In this document: positions 5,919 through 6,010 of the stretch, piece after piece
How positions within the stretch are numbered: position 1 is the first letter of the stretch
Layout: each line of letters begins with the position of its first letter
Source of the DNA: Candidatus Solincola tengchongensis
GTDB taxonomy: Bacteria > Actinomycetota > Geothermincolia > Geothermincolales > RBG-13-55-18
NCBI GenBank assembly: GCA_015711895.1
Contig: JACVJH010000109.1
Span: 1 to 6,010 of the forward strand
Length of the DNA: 6,010 nt
Reading direction: 5' to 3'
Made by a program: the position numbers and the translations under genes
Notes under the pieces: generated by a model
The model's input: the letters and a program-made list of their open reading frames with translations, nothing else
Told to the model about the DNA's origin: nothing
The model's database searches: none

Positions 5919-6010
5919 TTAATCTCCGGCGCGCCCTCCCTGCACGTCCTTCGGCAATACCGTTGCGGCCCGCTCCAGGTAAGACATCTGGCAGGTCTTT
6001 CCTGACCACT
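5919..6010 (-). CDS. 3' end of an unidentified upstream gene (partial, runs off the right edge)
   Basis: In a frame different from the DUF1638 gene, 29 codons end at a TAA (5919-5921). They begin WSGKTCQMSYLERAATVLPK and end VQGGRAGD. G or C fills 21 of 29 third codon positions, against 17 of 34 for the competing frame that would extend the DUF1638 gene to the edge. This favours a separate gene that stops 11 bases before the GTG start. I do not recognise the family from so short a tail. If real, the two genes probably form an operon. Confidence 0.5.
   Translation of the reverse strand, partial: WSGKTCQMSYLERAATVLPKDVQGGRAGD

Overview
This GC-rich bacterial window carries a conserved translation and transcription gene block. 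Every gene reads on the minus strand, so transcription runs from high to low coordinates. In that order the block is: tRNA-Thr(GGU), tRNA-Met(CAU), tuf (EF-Tu), rpmG (L33), tRNA-Trp(CCA), secE, nusG, rplK (L11), rplA (L1), rplJ (L10) and the first ten codons of rplL (L7/L12). This resembles the tRNA-tufB / secE-nusG / rplKAJL arrangement known from many bacteria. Upstream of it, at the right edge, are a DUF1638-family gene and the 3' end of an unidentified gene.

Layout by coordinate: rplL 5' end (1-30), rplJ (83-607), an rplJ leader with its own promoter and an L10-type autoregulatory RNA (608-808), rplA (918-1640), rplK (1693-2118), nusG (2135-2659), secE (2676-2969), tRNA-Trp (2995-3071), rpmG (3151-3300), tuf (3375-4577), a structured GC-rich tuf leader (4578-4756), tRNA-Met (4757-4833), tRNA-Thr (4887-4962), an AT-richer gap (4963-5184), the DUF1638 gene (5185 to about 5907) and a partial upstream gene (5919-6010).

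Five sigma-A-like promoters can be read by eye. They lie before tRNA-Thr, between the two tRNAs, before rpmG, before tRNA-Trp/secE and before rplJ. The locus is therefore probably several overlapping transcription units rather than one operon. The products all serve gene expression or export: EF-Tu delivers aminoacyl-tRNAs, L33, L11, L1, L10 and L12 belong to the large ribosomal subunit, NusG is a transcription elongation factor, and SecE is part of the Sec translocon.

The organism is a high-GC bacterium. Clues are TTG and GTG starts with strong Shine-Dalgarno sites, a four-cysteine L33, an EF-Tu with a four-cysteine loop, encoded CCA ends on all three tRNAs, and a DUF1638 gene (a family I associate with anaerobes and methanogens). 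A deep-branching anaerobic Actinomycetota or a high-GC clostridial-type lineage would fit, but that is inference. Nothing here is clearly a new system. The points most worth checking are the tuf leader structures, the EF-Tu cysteine loop, and the start and upstream neighbour of the DUF1638 gene.
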